Positions 27,497 through 36,310 of a stretch of DNA of 64,000 nucleotides are shown here, piece by piece; positions within the stretch are counted from its first letter, which is position 1; each line of letters starts with the position of its first letter. The translations under genes were made by a program, and so were the position numbers. Source of the stretch: Stenotrophomonas sp. 364 (GTDB lineage: Bacteria > Pseudomonadota > Gammaproteobacteria > Xanthomonadales > Xanthomonadaceae); assembly GCF_009832905.1 (NCBI RefSeq), contig NZ_CP047135.1, positions 2,024,001-2,088,000 on the forward strand. The letters are read 5' to 3'. Under the pieces are notes generated by a model that did no database searches, was not told where the DNA came from, and saw only the letters and a program-made list of their open reading frames with translations.

Positions 27497-29869
27497 ATGA
27501 GCACTGAAGACAGCACCCTCACCCGCACCGCCCCCGTCCACGACACCACCGCCAGCAGCAGCGATGGCGTGTGGATCAGCAAGGAAGGCGGCAACCGGCG
27601 CATGCCGTTCGAGCAGGCCCGCCTGGTGCGCTCGATCCAGGCCGTGCATGCCGAGTTTCCACAGCTCGACCTGGCCGATTACCAGCGCGCCGTGCTGGCG
27701 CTGGTGCATCGACGGGAACAGCTCAGCGCCGACGAACTGGTGGACCTGCTGATCCGCGAGGCCGAATCGCGCATCGACCTGGTGGCGCCGGACTGGGAAC
27801 ACTTCGCCGCGCGGCTGTACCTGCGCCGCCTGTACAAGCGCGCCAGCAAGAACCGCTTCTACGACGCCAGCCTCAAGTACGGCTCCTACGTGGGGCTGCA
27901 GGAAAGCCTGGCCGACCGCAACGTGTACTCGATCGACATCCTGAAGGCCTACTCCAAGGAAGAACTGGAGGAAGCCGGGACGATGATCGAGCCCGAGCGC
28001 GACCTGTTGTTCGCCTACAACGGCCTGTACCTGCTGGCCACCCGCTACCTGGCCACCGACCCGTCGCGGGCGGTGTACGAACTGCCGCAGGAGCGCTGGC
28101 TCACCATTGCGCTGTACCTGATACAGAACGAGCACCTCAGCGGCGACCGCACCCGCGCCCGGCGCATGCGCCTGGTGCGCGAGGCCTACTGGGCGCTGTC
28201 CAACCTGTACATGACGGTGGCCACGCCCACCCTGGCCAATGCCGGCAAGACCGGCGGGCAGCTGTCGTCGTGCTTCATCGACACCGTGGACGACAGCCTG
28301 CAGGGCATCTACGACTCCAACACCGACGTGGCCCGCGTGTCCAAGCACGGGGGCGGTGTGGGCGCATACCTGGGCTACGTGCGCTCGGCTGGGTCGGCGA
28401 TCCGCGGCGTGGCCAATTCGTCCGGCGGCGTGGTGCCGTGGATCAAGCAGCTCAACAACACTGCCGTCAGCGTGGACCAGCTTGGCCAGCGCAAGGGCGC
28501 CATCGCGGTGTATCTGGATGTATGGCACCGCGACATCGAGAGTTTCCTGGACCTGCGCCTGAACAATGGCGACCAGCGCCTGCGTGCGCACGATGTGTTC
28601 ACCTCGGTGTGCCTGCCCGACCTGTTCATGGAGGCGGTGGAGCGGCGCGGTGACTGGTACCTGTTCGACCCGTACGAGGTGAAGCGGATCAAGGGCTGGT
28701 ACCTGCAGGATTTCCATGACGAACAACGGGGCCAGGGCAGCTTCCGCGACCGCTACGCCGAGGTGGTGGCCGACGAACGGATCAGCCGCCGCACGATCAA
28801 GGCCATCGACCTGTTCAAGCGGATCATGGTCAGCCAGCTGGAGACCGGCAATCCGTTCATGTTCTACCGGGACGAAGTGAACCGGATGAACCCGAACAAG
28901 CACGCCGGCAAGGTGTATTCCAGCAACCTGTGCACCGAGATCCTGCAGAACATGAGCCCCACCCGGCTGATGCAGGAGATGATCAGTGGCGACCAGATCG
29001 TCACCACCCGCCAGGCCGGCGATTTCGTGGTGTGCAACCTGTCCTCGATCAACCTCGGCCGTGCGGTCACCGCGGCGCCGGACCTGCTGTCCAGCGATGT
29101 GCTGGAGCGGCTGGTGCCGATCCAGGTGCGCATGCTCGACAACGTGATCGACCTCAACCAGCTGCCGGTGCCGCAGGCCACCATCACCAACCGCAAATAC
29201 CGCGCGATCGGCCTGGGCACGTTCGGCTGGCACCACCTGCTGGCGCTGAAGCAGATCGACTGGAACGACCCCCAGGCCGAAGATTATGCCGACAGCCTGT
29301 ACGAGCGCATCAACTACCTGGCCATCCAAGCCAGCATGCGCCTTGCCGAGGAGAAGGGTCGCTACAGCACCTTCGTGGGCAGCGACTGGCAGACCGGCGA
29401 GTACTTCCGTGCACGTGGCTACGACAGCCCGGCCTGGCAGGAACTGGCCGCGCAGGTCAGCGTGCACGGGCTGCGCAACGGCTGGCTGCTGGCGGTTGCG
29501 CCCAACATGAGCACCGCGCAGATCGCCGGCTCCAGCGCCTCCATCGACCCGGTGTACGGGGCGTTCTACTACGAGGAAAAGAAGGACTTCCGCCGCCCCG
29601 TGGCCGCGCCCGGGCTGTCGCTGGAGACCTACCCGTACTACGAAAAGGGCGCCTACCGGCTGGACCAGTTCGCCAGCATCCGCCAGAACGCGCGCCGCCA
29701 GCGCCACGTGGACCAGTCGATCAGCTTCAACCTTTACGTGCCCAGCACCATCCGTGCCAGCACCCTGCTCGCGCTGCACATGAGCGCCTGGCGCGAAGGC
29801 CTGAAAACCACCTACTACGTGCGCTCCAACGACATCGACATCGACGAATGCGAATGGTGCGGTAGTTGA
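27497..29869 (+). CDS. nrdA: Ribonucleoside-diphosphate reductase alpha subunit, class Ia
   Basis: A 790-residue catalytic subunit that reduces ribonucleoside diphosphates to deoxy forms. An N-terminal ATP cone (about 25-110) gives allosteric activity control. Active-site residues are Cys259 and Cys513 (redox pair) and Asn477, Cys479 and Glu481 in NLCTE. The C-terminal tail ends with the reducing pair Cys785-Glu-Trp-Cys788 (CEWCGS). The ATG at 27497 opens a short acidic leader before the cone. The TGA stop lies inside a GTAG hairpin. It forms an operon with nrdB, a flavodoxin and a thioredoxin gene. Confidence 0.96.
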   Translation: MSTEDSTLTRTAPVHDTTASSSDGVWISKEGGNRRMPFEQARLVRSIQAVHAEFPQLDLADYQRAVLALVHRREQLSADELVDLLIREAESRIDLVAPDWEHFAARLYLRRLYKRASKNRFYDASLKYGSYVGLQESLADRNVYSIDILKAYSKEELEEAGTMIEPERDLLFAYNGLYLLATRYLATDPSRAVYELPQERWLTIALYLIQNEHLSGDRTRARRMRLVREAYWALSNLYMTVATPTLANAGKTGGQLSSCFIDTVDDSLQGIYDSNTDVARVSKHGGGVGAYLGYVRSAGSAIRGVANSSGGVVPWIKQLNNTAVSVDQLGQRKGAIAVYLDVWHRDIESFLDLRLNNGDQRLRAHDVFTSVCLPDLFMEAVERRGDWYLFDPYEVKRIKGWYLQDFHDEQRGQGSFRDRYAEVVADERISRRTIKAIDLFKRIMVSQLETGNPFMFYRDEVNRMNPNKHAGKVYSSNLCTEILQNMSPTRLMQEMISGDQIVTTRQAGDFVVCNLSSINLGRAVTAAPDLLSSDVLERLVPIQVRMLDNVIDLNQLPVPQATITNRKYRAIGLGTFGWHHLLALKQIDWNDPQAEDYADSLYERINYLAIQASMRLAEEKGRYSTFVGSDWQTGEYFRARGYDSPAWQELAAQVSVHGLRNGWLLAVAPNMSTAQIAGSSASIDPVYGAFYYEEKKDFRRPVAAPGLSLETYPYYEKGAYRLDQFASIRQNARRQRHVDQSISFNLYVPSTIRASTLLALHMSAWREGLKTTYYVRSNDIDIDECEWCGS

Positions 29870-29888
29870 CGACCGTTGGTCGTCAACC
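29862..29888. repeat. SMAG-like hairpin with compensated stem at the nrdA stop
   Basis: GTAG-TTGACGACC-GTT-GGTCGTCAA keeps the SMAG layout, GTAG end and GTT loop, but the stem differs from the common AGCCGACC form, with changes on both arms preserving pairing. The nrdA TGA (29867-29869) lies in the left arm. It may tune nrdA/nrdB expression by sitting in the 56-base gap. Confidence 0.7.
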
Positions 29889-29925
29889 ACGGATACGTGC
29901 GCAACCCGACAACCAGGACACCCCC

Positions 29926-30966
29926 ATGGCAACACCGCTCGAACGCATCAAGATTCTCGAACCGCGCCACCCCAACCGCTCCACCGGCATCATCAACGGC
30001 CGCACCAGCGGCATCCTGAACTGGAACGACATCCCCTACCCGTCCTTCTACCGGGCCTACAAGGAGCTGTCGACCAACTTCTGGATCCCCGACGAAGTGG
30101 ACATGAAGGGCGACGCCCGCGGCTACGGCGAGCTCAATGCGCGCGAAAAGAACGCCTACGATTCGATCATCGGCCTACTTGCCACGCTCGACTCCCCGCA
30201 GACCCGCTTCATCTACAACGTGGCCGAATACATCACCGACCCGGCCGCGCACGCCAACGCGGCGATCATCGGCCAGCAGGAAGTGATCCACAACGAGAGC
30301 TACAGCTACGTGCTGGCCTCCATCGCCGGGCTGGCCGACCAGAACCGCGTGTTCGAGATCGCGCGCACCCATCCCACCATCCTGGCGCGCAACCAGCCGA
30401 TCATGCAGTCCTACGACGACTTCATGCGCGAGAAGACCGCCGAGACCCTGATCCGGTCGCTGATCCAGTCGTCGATCCTGGAAGGCATCAACTTCTATTC
30501 CGGGTTCGCGTTCTTCTACAACCTGGTCCGCCAGAACCGCATGACCGGCACCGGCAAGATCATCAGCTTCATCAACCGCGACGAACTGGCCCACACCAAG
30601 TTCATCAGCGAACTGATTCGCGCCATCATCGGCGAGAACCAGCAGCTTCAGGGCGACCAGCTCACCGCCTACGTACACGACGCGTTCGAACATGCCATCG
30701 CACTGGAAACGCGCTGGACCAGCGAGGTGCTGGACGGTATCGACGGCATCGACGTGGACGAAATGATCCGCTACGTGAAATACCGCGCCAACAAGATGGC
30801 CGGCATGCTCGGCATCGAGAAGCTGTACAGCGACACCCACGTCAACGTGATGCCGTGGATCAAGGCCTACGCCGACAACTTCACCGAGACCAAGACCGAC
30901 TTCTTCGAAATGCGCAACGCCAGCTACAAGAAGACCAATTCGGACAACGGCTTCGACGACCTGTGA
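29926..30966 (+). CDS. nrdB: Ribonucleoside-diphosphate reductase beta subunit, class Ia
   Basis: A 346-residue diiron/tyrosyl-radical subunit. The metal and radical residues are present: Asp in ATLDSPQ, Glu119 and His122 in QEVIH, the radical Tyr126 four residues later, Glu in SSILEGINF, and Glu/His in RDELAH. This pattern marks an ordinary class Ia protein, not a tyrosine-free variant. The last residues (NGFDDL) are the tail that docks onto NrdA. The ATG at 29926 has CCAGGA upstream. Confidence 0.96.
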   Translation: MATPLERIKILEPRHPNRSTGIINGRTSGILNWNDIPYPSFYRAYKELSTNFWIPDEVDMKGDARGYGELNAREKNAYDSIIGLLATLDSPQTRFIYNVAEYITDPAAHANAAIIGQQEVIHNESYSYVLASIAGLADQNRVFEIARTHPTILARNQPIMQSYDDFMREKTAETLIRSLIQSSILEGINFYSGFAFFYNLVRQNRMTGTGKIISFINRDELAHTKFISELIRAIIGENQQLQGDQLTAYVHDAFEHAIALETRWTSEVLDGIDGIDVDEMIRYVKYRANKMAGMLGIEKLYSDTHVNVMPWIKAYADNFTETKTDFFEMRNASYKKTNSDNGFDDL

Positions 30967-30973
30967 ACCGCCC

Positions 30974-31453
30974 GTGCGCATCCTGCTTGCCTACGCATCG
31001 CTGAGCGGCAACACGCGCGAGGTGGCGCGGCTGGTCGCGGCGCGCTGCCAGGCGCTCGGTCATCGGCTGCAGTTGCTGGACGTGGACGGCGACACCGCCG
31101 CCGCACTGGAGCAGCCACGCGATGCGCTGCTGCTGGGCTGCTGGACCGACAATGCCGGCCGTACCCCGGCGGAGATGAAGGCCTTCGTCGCCACGTTGCG
31201 CGACACCGCCGGGTTGCCGCCCGGCCCGGGCGTGGCCGTGTTCGGCACCGGCGAAACCCAATGGGGCCCGGAGTACTACTGCGGCGCCGCGCACCGGCTG
31301 GCGCGCTTCTTCGGCTCGCCGCACCCGGTGCTGGAAATCGAACAGATGCCGCATGGGCAGGCCGACACCCACGCCATCCACCACTGGACCGACACCGTGT
31401 TGGCCCGCATCGAGACCTCTACCCATGCAGACCCTGCACGCCGCCACGCCTGA
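30974..31453 (+). CDS. Flavodoxin-like protein in the nrd operon
   Basis: A 159-residue flavodoxin fold. The FMN phosphate loop is ASLSGNTREVA (8-18) and a later loop GTGETQWG should contact the isoalloxazine ring. It starts with GTG seven bases after nrdB and overlaps the following thioredoxin gene. The context suggests an electron donor for assembling or repairing the NrdB diiron-tyrosyl cofactor, by analogy with NrdI and YfaE partners, although the length and sequence are more flavodoxin-like than NrdI. Confidence 0.82.
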   Translation: MRILLAYASLSGNTREVARLVAARCQALGHRLQLLDVDGDTAAALEQPRDALLLGCWTDNAGRTPAEMKAFVATLRDTAGLPPGPGVAVFGTGETQWGPEYYCGAAHRLARFFGSPHPVLEIEQMPHGQADTHAIHHWTDTVLARIETSTHADPARRHA

Positions 31454-31757
31454 CGCGTACCACGCCGCCCTGCGCGACCATCCCACCGTGCTGGTGGATT
31501 TCCACAAGGACAACTGCCCCGGCTGCCGCATGCTGGACATGTCGTTGGCCAGCATCGCCGGTTCGCCCACCGCGGCGGGCATCGTGCTGCTCAAGGTGCA
31601 CCTGGAAACCATCGGCGAGGCGTTCTTCCGCAGCCTGGGACTGCGCCAGACTCCGACCCTGCTGCTGGTCCGTGACGGTCACGAAGTGGCGCGGCTGGCG
31701 GGGTATCAGTCGCCGAAGCAGATCGGTGAAGCACTGGCGGCCGCCACGGCACCGTGA
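31425..31757 (+). CDS. Thioredoxin with CPGC active site, nrd operon
   Basis: A 110-residue thioredoxin with the active site DNCPGC (Cys31, Cys34) instead of the usual CGPC, and the cis-proline loop RQTPTLLL. It overlaps the end of the flavodoxin gene by 29 bases, so the two are coupled. It is the likely dedicated reductant for the C-terminal cysteine pair of NrdA. The altered dipeptide between the cysteines should shift the redox potential relative to standard thioredoxin (inference). Confidence 0.88.
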   Translation: MQTLHAATPDAYHAALRDHPTVLVDFHKDNCPGCRMLDMSLASIAGSPTAAGIVLLKVHLETIGEAFFRSLGLRQTPTLLLVRDGHEVARLAGYQSPKQIGEALAAATAP

Positions 31758-31891
31758 GGCCGTGAAAACACGCTCGCCCACCCCGGCAGGATCGGTTCCC
31801 GAACGATGGTCGATAACGGTGCTACGCGCATTGCACGTATGACCCCGAAACGGCGTCGCGGCTGCGGTCACCCATGAGGCGCCGATACGTG

Positions 31892-31915
31892 CAGCCGACC
31901 AACGGTCGGCGCTAC
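31892..31915 (-). repeat. Single SMAG repeat
   Basis: One minus-oriented copy (arms GCCGACC/GGTCGGC, one changed base next to GTAG) lies between the convergent thioredoxin and DUF3817 genes, where it can act as a shared 3'-end hairpin. Confidence 0.8.
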
Positions 31916-31927
31916 CCGGCGACAGGG

Positions 31928-32239
31928 TTACGCGGGCCGACGGCCCAGCAACCCGCGCCGCTTGAACCACCACTCCAGCGGCAACGTCACCAGCGGCGGA
32001 ACCGCAGCCAGCAGGGCAAGTCCTGCCGCCCACCACGGCCAACGCAGCCGCACCGCAGCCAGCCCCGTCACCACCACGTAGACCATGAAGGCGACACCGT
32101 GCACCGGCCCGAACACGCGTACGCCGATCGGGGTGGGATCGGCGGCGTGGTACTTGAAGTACATGCCGATCAACAGGCCGGCCCAGGTGAGCGCTTCGAT
32201 GAACGCAACGGTGGCGAAGACGCGACCCATGGGGGTCAT
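31928..32239 (-). CDS. DUF3817 membrane protein
   Basis: A protein of about 103 residues with three hydrophobic helices. The family pattern is FIEALTWAGLLIGMYFKY followed by GPVHGVAFMVYV, typical of DUF3817 (YdzA-like) integral membrane proteins. The function of the family is unknown. The start is uncertain: ATG codons at 32239 and 32230 and a TTG at 32257 are all in frame, and none has a good ribosome binding site. Confidence 0.75.
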   Translation of the reverse strand: MTPMGRVFATVAFIEALTWAGLLIGMYFKYHAADPTPIGVRVFGPVHGVAFMVYVVVTGLAAVRLRWPWWAAGLALLAAVPPLVTLPLEWWFKRRGLLGRRPA

Positions 32240-32374
32240 CGGTGGAGTGGCGTTCAAATCAGGCTCGGCACGCGGGAATCAGGAGCGCCATGATAGCCGC
32301 GAATTGCGAATGCGACCCGTTTGCAGCCGATCGACTTCCACAAGGCGTGCGCACGAGGGCGCACGTCCCGCCAC

Positions 32375-33136
32375 TCAGACGAACATGCCGCCCGACGCTT
32401 CCACCCGCTGCGCATTGATCCACGCCGTGGACGGCGACAACAGCGCCGCGGCCACCGGCCCGATGTCATCCGGCTGGCCGGCACGCCCCAGCGCGGTGAT
32501 CGAGGCCACCATCCCGTTGACATGCTCGTCGTCGCGCACACGGCCGCCGCCGAAATCGGTGGCGATCGCGCCCGGTGCAAGCGTGTTGGCGCTGATCCCG
32601 CGCGCGCCCAGTTCCTTGGCCAGGTAGCGGGTGAACACCTCGATGCCGCCCTTCATCATCGCGTAGGCCGAACTGCCCGCCAGCGAAAACCGCGCCAGCC
32701 CGCTGGACACGTTGAGGATGCGCCCGCCATCGGCGATCAGCGGCAGCAGCGCCTGGGTGAGGAAGTACGGCCCCTTCAGATGTACCGCCACGGCGTGGTC
32801 GAACTGTTCGTGCGTGGTCTCGGCGATGCTCGCGTACAAACCTTCGCCGGCGTTGTTGAGCAGGCCCTGCAACTGCGTGGCGCCCCACCCCTGCAGGGTG
32901 TCGCGCAGCTGGTCGGCGAACGCGGCGAAGCTGCCGCTGTCGGCGACGTCCAGCGGCAAGGCCGTGGCACGGCGGCCGAGCGCTTCGATCTGGGCGACTA
33001 CCTGCCGGGCGGCGTCGGCCTGGCTGCGGTAGGTGATCACGATATCGGCGCCATCGGCGGCCAGCGCGAGTGCGGCGTTGCGGCCCAGCCCGCGGCTGCC
33101 GCCAGTGACCAGGACGATACGGGGGGAGCTGCTCAT
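32375..33136 (-). CDS. Short-chain dehydrogenase/reductase
   Basis: A 253-residue SDR with the cofactor loop TGGSRGLG (10-17), NNAGEG, and catalytic SSG...Y..MKGG in which the usual YxxxK reads YAMMK. It ends in EASGGMFV, the usual SDR C-terminus. It is divergent from a LysR gene across a 103-base gap, the classic arrangement of a regulator and its target. The substrate is not predictable. The ATG at 33136 is preceded by a GGAGAA sequence. Confidence 0.88.
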   Translation of the reverse strand: MSSSPRIVLVTGGSRGLGRNAALALAADGADIVITYRSQADAARQVVAQIEALGRRATALPLDVADSGSFAAFADQLRDTLQGWGATQLQGLLNNAGEGLYASIAETTHEQFDHAVAVHLKGPYFLTQALLPLIADGGRILNVSSGLARFSLAGSSAYAMMKGGIEVFTRYLAKELGARGISANTLAPGAIATDFGGGRVRDDEHVNGMVASITALGRAGQPDDIGPVAAALLSPSTAWINAQRVEASGGMFV

Positions 33137-33239
33137 GATGTTTCTCCAGCGGTAGGGGTGTGGGGACAGCCTATTGATCTTGCGTAGCCGCATAAACCGC
33201 GCGATCCTGATTTGACTGTTCACCAACGACGAACAATCC

Positions 33240-34151
33240 ATGGATCGCCTGGACCAACTGCGCAGCTTCCTGCGCGTCGCCGAACTCGGCTCGTTCACCG
33301 GCGCGGCCGACAGCCTGGGCCTGCCCAAGGCCAGTGTGTCGCTGGCCGTGCAGCGATTGGAGGCGGAGGTGGGCGTGCAGTTGCTGCACCGGACCACCCG
33401 CCGGGTACGGCTGAGCGCCGACGGCCTGCAGTTCCAGCACCGCGCCCGCGACCTGCTGGACGACATGGAAGAGCTGCAGGGCATGTTCCGCCGCGACACC
33501 AGCCAGCTCAAGGGCCGGCTGCGGGTGGACATGTCCAGCGGCCTGGCCCGCCAACTGGTGATCCCGCACCTGCCCGGCTTCCTTGCGCAGCATCCGGGGC
33601 TGGAAATCGAGCTCAGCGGCACCGACCGCCGCGTCGACCTCGTTCGCGAAGGCTTCGACTGCGTGCTGCGGGTGGGTGGCCTGGACGACAACACGCTGGT
33701 GGCCCGGCCGCTGGGCAACATGCAGATCGTCAACTGCGCCAGCCCGGCGTACCTGGCCACGCGCGGCACGCCGCGTACGCTGGCCGACCTGCACGCGCAT
33801 GCCTTGGTCCACTACGTGGGCACGCTCGGCCAGCGTTCGCCGGGCTTCGAATACCCCGATGACGCGGGCGGCTATCGCAGCCTGCCGATGCGCGGCGCGA
33901 TCACCGTCAACAGTGGCGAGGGGTACACCGCAGCCGCCCTGGCCGGCCTGGGCATCATCCAGGTGCCGCGGCTGGGGGTGCGCCAGGCATTGGCCGCCGG
34001 CACCTTGGTGGAAGTGCTGCCCGCGCTTGCCGCCGAACCGATGCCGGTGACGTTGTTGTACGCGCAACGCCGCCATCTGCCCCAGCGGGTGACCGCGTTC
34101 ATGGACTGGGTGGCCGGGGTGATCCAGCCGGAACTGCTGCGGACGGACTGA
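33240..34151 (+). CDS. LysR-type regulator next to the SDR gene
   Basis: A 303-residue LysR protein. The N-terminal winged helix (1-60) reads AELGSFTGAADSLGLPKASVSLAVQRLE and is followed by an effector-binding domain of the CrgA/DsdC-like group. It is transcribed away from the SDR gene, so it probably controls that gene and itself from the shared 103-base region. Confidence 0.88.
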   Translation: MDRLDQLRSFLRVAELGSFTGAADSLGLPKASVSLAVQRLEAEVGVQLLHRTTRRVRLSADGLQFQHRARDLLDDMEELQGMFRRDTSQLKGRLRVDMSSGLARQLVIPHLPGFLAQHPGLEIELSGTDRRVDLVREGFDCVLRVGGLDDNTLVARPLGNMQIVNCASPAYLATRGTPRTLADLHAHALVHYVGTLGQRSPGFEYPDDAGGYRSLPMRGAITVNSGEGYTAAALAGLGIIQVPRLGVRQALAAGTLVEVLPALAAEPMPVTLLYAQRRHLPQRVTAFMDWVAGVIQPELLRTD

Positions 34152-34308
34152 GGGTTCCGTCAACACCGTGCACAATCACGCCGCCATATGTGCATGCTTC
34201 TACAACATAAGTGCATGGTGATGTATATTATCCTTTCCGACTGGGGGATTTCCTGCGTGTTCGTGCGTGGTTTCTCCCATCTCTCCCGAACGCCCCGAGC
34301 ACCGTGCC

Positions 34309-35085
34309 ATGCACCCCGAAGCCCTCCCCGGCGAACGCCAACAGACCATCCTGCAGCTGCTGCGGCAGCAGGGGCGCGTGTTCTCCGCCCAGCTTGCGTT
34401 GCAGATGGGCGTCTCCGAAGACTCGATCCGCCGCGACCTGCGCGATCTGGCCAGCCAGGGCCTGTGCCGCAAGGTGTATGGCGGCGCGCTGCCGGCGGCC
34501 CCGGAATTTCCACCACTGGCCGACCGCCATGCCCTGCAGCGCGAGCAGAAGCAGGCGCTCGCACGTGCAGCGGCCCTGCATGTGCGCCCGGGTGAGCAGG
34601 TGCTGCTGGACGCCGGTTCCACCAACAGTGCCATCGCTGCCTGCCTGCCCGACAACCAGGGCCTGCGGGTCATCACCAATGCCCCGGACATCGCGCTGCT
34701 GCTGATGGCGCGCAGCGGGTTCGAGGTCACGCTGATCGGTGGTCGACTGGATCCGCGGATCGGCGCCGCGGTCGGCGCGCAGGCGCTGGAAGCCATCGCC
34801 GCGTTGCGGGTGGACGTGTGCTTCGTCGGCACCTGTGCGGTCGATGCCGAAGCCGGGCTGTGGGCCGTGGATGGCGAAGAGGCCGCGCTGAAGCGGGCGA
34901 TGCTCGCCGCCAGCAGCCGCTGCGTGGTGGTGGCCAGCAACGAAAAACTGGGCGCACAGGCATCGCACCGGATCGGCGCGGTCGAACGGATCGACGTGCT
35001 GGTGCTGGAGGCCGATGCCCCGCCCGCGCAGGCCGAGGCGTTCGCGCGCCGCGGCGTCGACATCCACCACGCCGCTGCGGAGTGA
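34309..35085 (+). CDS. DeoR/GlpR family repressor
   Basis: A 258-residue regulator. The N-terminal DeoR helix-turn-helix (about 8-60) has FSAQLALQMGVSEDSIRRDL and the KVYGGAL end. The C-terminal DeoRC sugar-phosphate sensor has LDAGSTNSAIA, the LIGGRLDP stretch and a late VASNEKLG segment. It precedes an MFS gene by seven bases, so it likely regulates that transporter in response to a phosphorylated sugar or related metabolite. The ATG at 34309 was chosen; an in-frame GTG at 34267 adds 14 residues. Two direct TGCATG motifs lie about 22 bases apart near 34190-34217. Confidence 0.86.
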   Translation: MHPEALPGERQQTILQLLRQQGRVFSAQLALQMGVSEDSIRRDLRDLASQGLCRKVYGGALPAAPEFPPLADRHALQREQKQALARAAALHVRPGEQVLLDAGSTNSAIAACLPDNQGLRVITNAPDIALLLMARSGFEVTLIGGRLDPRIGAAVGAQALEAIAALRVDVCFVGTCAVDAEAGLWAVDGEEAALKRAMLAASSRCVVVASNEKLGAQASHRIGAVERIDVLVLEADAPPAQAEAFARRGVDIHHAAAE

Positions 35086-35092
35086 GCCGGAT

Positions 35093-36241
35093 ATGTCCAC
35101 GCTGACCCACGCATCCCTGGCGGGTACCCGCGTCGAGCAACACGCCACCCGCGCCGCCTTCTTCCTGCCCGGCTTCGCCACTGCCGCCTGGGCGCCGCTG
35201 GTACCGTTCGCCAAGACCCGCACAGGGCTGGACGAGGGCTCCTTGGGCCTGGTGCTGCTGTGCCTGGGCGCCGGCTCCCTGCTGGCGATGCCGCTGGCCG
35301 GCATCTTCGCCGCCCGCCACGGATGCCGTGCAGTGATGATCGGCACGCTGTTGATGGTGATCGCCAGCCTGCCGCTGCTGGCCATCGCCCCCTCGCCCTG
35401 GACGCTGGGGCTGGCCCTGTTCGTGTTCGGCGCCGGGGTGGGCGCGTGCGACTGCACGATGAACATCCAGGCGGTCATGGTCGAGCGTGACAGCGGCCGG
35501 CCGATGATGTCCGGCTTCCACGCCTTCTACAGCATCGGCGGCGCGGTGGGCGCCGCGGCGATGACCGGGCTGCTCGCGCTGCACCTGCCGCCGTGGCTGG
35601 TGTGCCTGCTGGCGGCGGCGGTGATGGCCGCGCTGTTGGCCTTCTCGCTGCCGTACTGGCGGCGCGACAAGGCGCCCGCTGGCGCGCCGGTGTTCGCCGT
35701 GCCGCACGGCGTGGTGCTGGGCATCGGCGTGCTGTGTTTCGTGGCCTTCCTGGCCGAGGGCGCCATGCTCGACTGGAGCGCGGTGTTCCTGCACGAGGTC
35801 CAGCACGTGCCGCCGTCGCATGCTGGCCTGGGCTTCATGACGTTCGCCATCGCCATGACGGTGACCCGTCTGGTCGGCGACGGTGTGGTGGCCGCGTTGG
35901 GGCGGCACCGCGCCATCCTGCTCGGCAGCCTGGTGGCGGCCGGCGGTTTCGCACTGGTCACCTTTGCCACGTTACTGCCCCTGGCCTTGCTCGGCTACGC
36001 GCTGATCGGGCTGGGCTGCGCCAACACGGTGCCGGCGTTGTTCTCGATGGCCGGCAACCAGAAGGCGATGCCGGAGAGCCTGGCGATTCCGGCGATCACC
36101 ACGCTGGGCTACGCCGGCGTGCTGGCCGGCCCGGCGTTCATCGGGTTCGTGGCGCAGGCCAGCAGCCTGGTGTTCGCCTTCTGCCTGGTGGCCGTTGCAC
36201 TGGCGGGCATCGGGGTGGCCGCACGCTGGGTGCGGGCCTGA
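35093..36241 (+). CDS. MFS transporter, YbjJ-like
   Basis: A 382-residue major facilitator protein with 12 predicted helices, resembling the E. coli YbjJ group (RAAFFLPGFATAAWAPLVPFAK at the start, TMNIQAVMVER after helix 4). It is co-transcribed with the DeoR gene just upstream. The substrate is unknown; sugars or sugar derivatives are suggested by the regulator. Confidence 0.82.
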   Translation: MSTLTHASLAGTRVEQHATRAAFFLPGFATAAWAPLVPFAKTRTGLDEGSLGLVLLCLGAGSLLAMPLAGIFAARHGCRAVMIGTLLMVIASLPLLAIAPSPWTLGLALFVFGAGVGACDCTMNIQAVMVERDSGRPMMSGFHAFYSIGGAVGAAAMTGLLALHLPPWLVCLLAAAVMAALLAFSLPYWRRDKAPAGAPVFAVPHGVVLGIGVLCFVAFLAEGAMLDWSAVFLHEVQHVPPSHAGLGFMTFAIAMTVTRLVGDGVVAALGRHRAILLGSLVAAGGFALVTFATLLPLALLGYALIGLGCANTVPALFSMAGNQKAMPESLAIPAITTLGYAGVLAGPAFIGFVAQASSLVFAFCLVAVALAGIGVAARWVRA

Positions 36242-36310
36242 GTCGCGCCTGCTGCACGACTGGTGCAGCGCGGGCGGTACCATCGTGGTATCGCCTACCG
36301 GGTCCGCGCC

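Noticed and set aside
27392..29935. A long antisense frame opposite nrdA
   Set aside because: It is the mirror of nrdA codon bias, with no domain, start signal or independent support.
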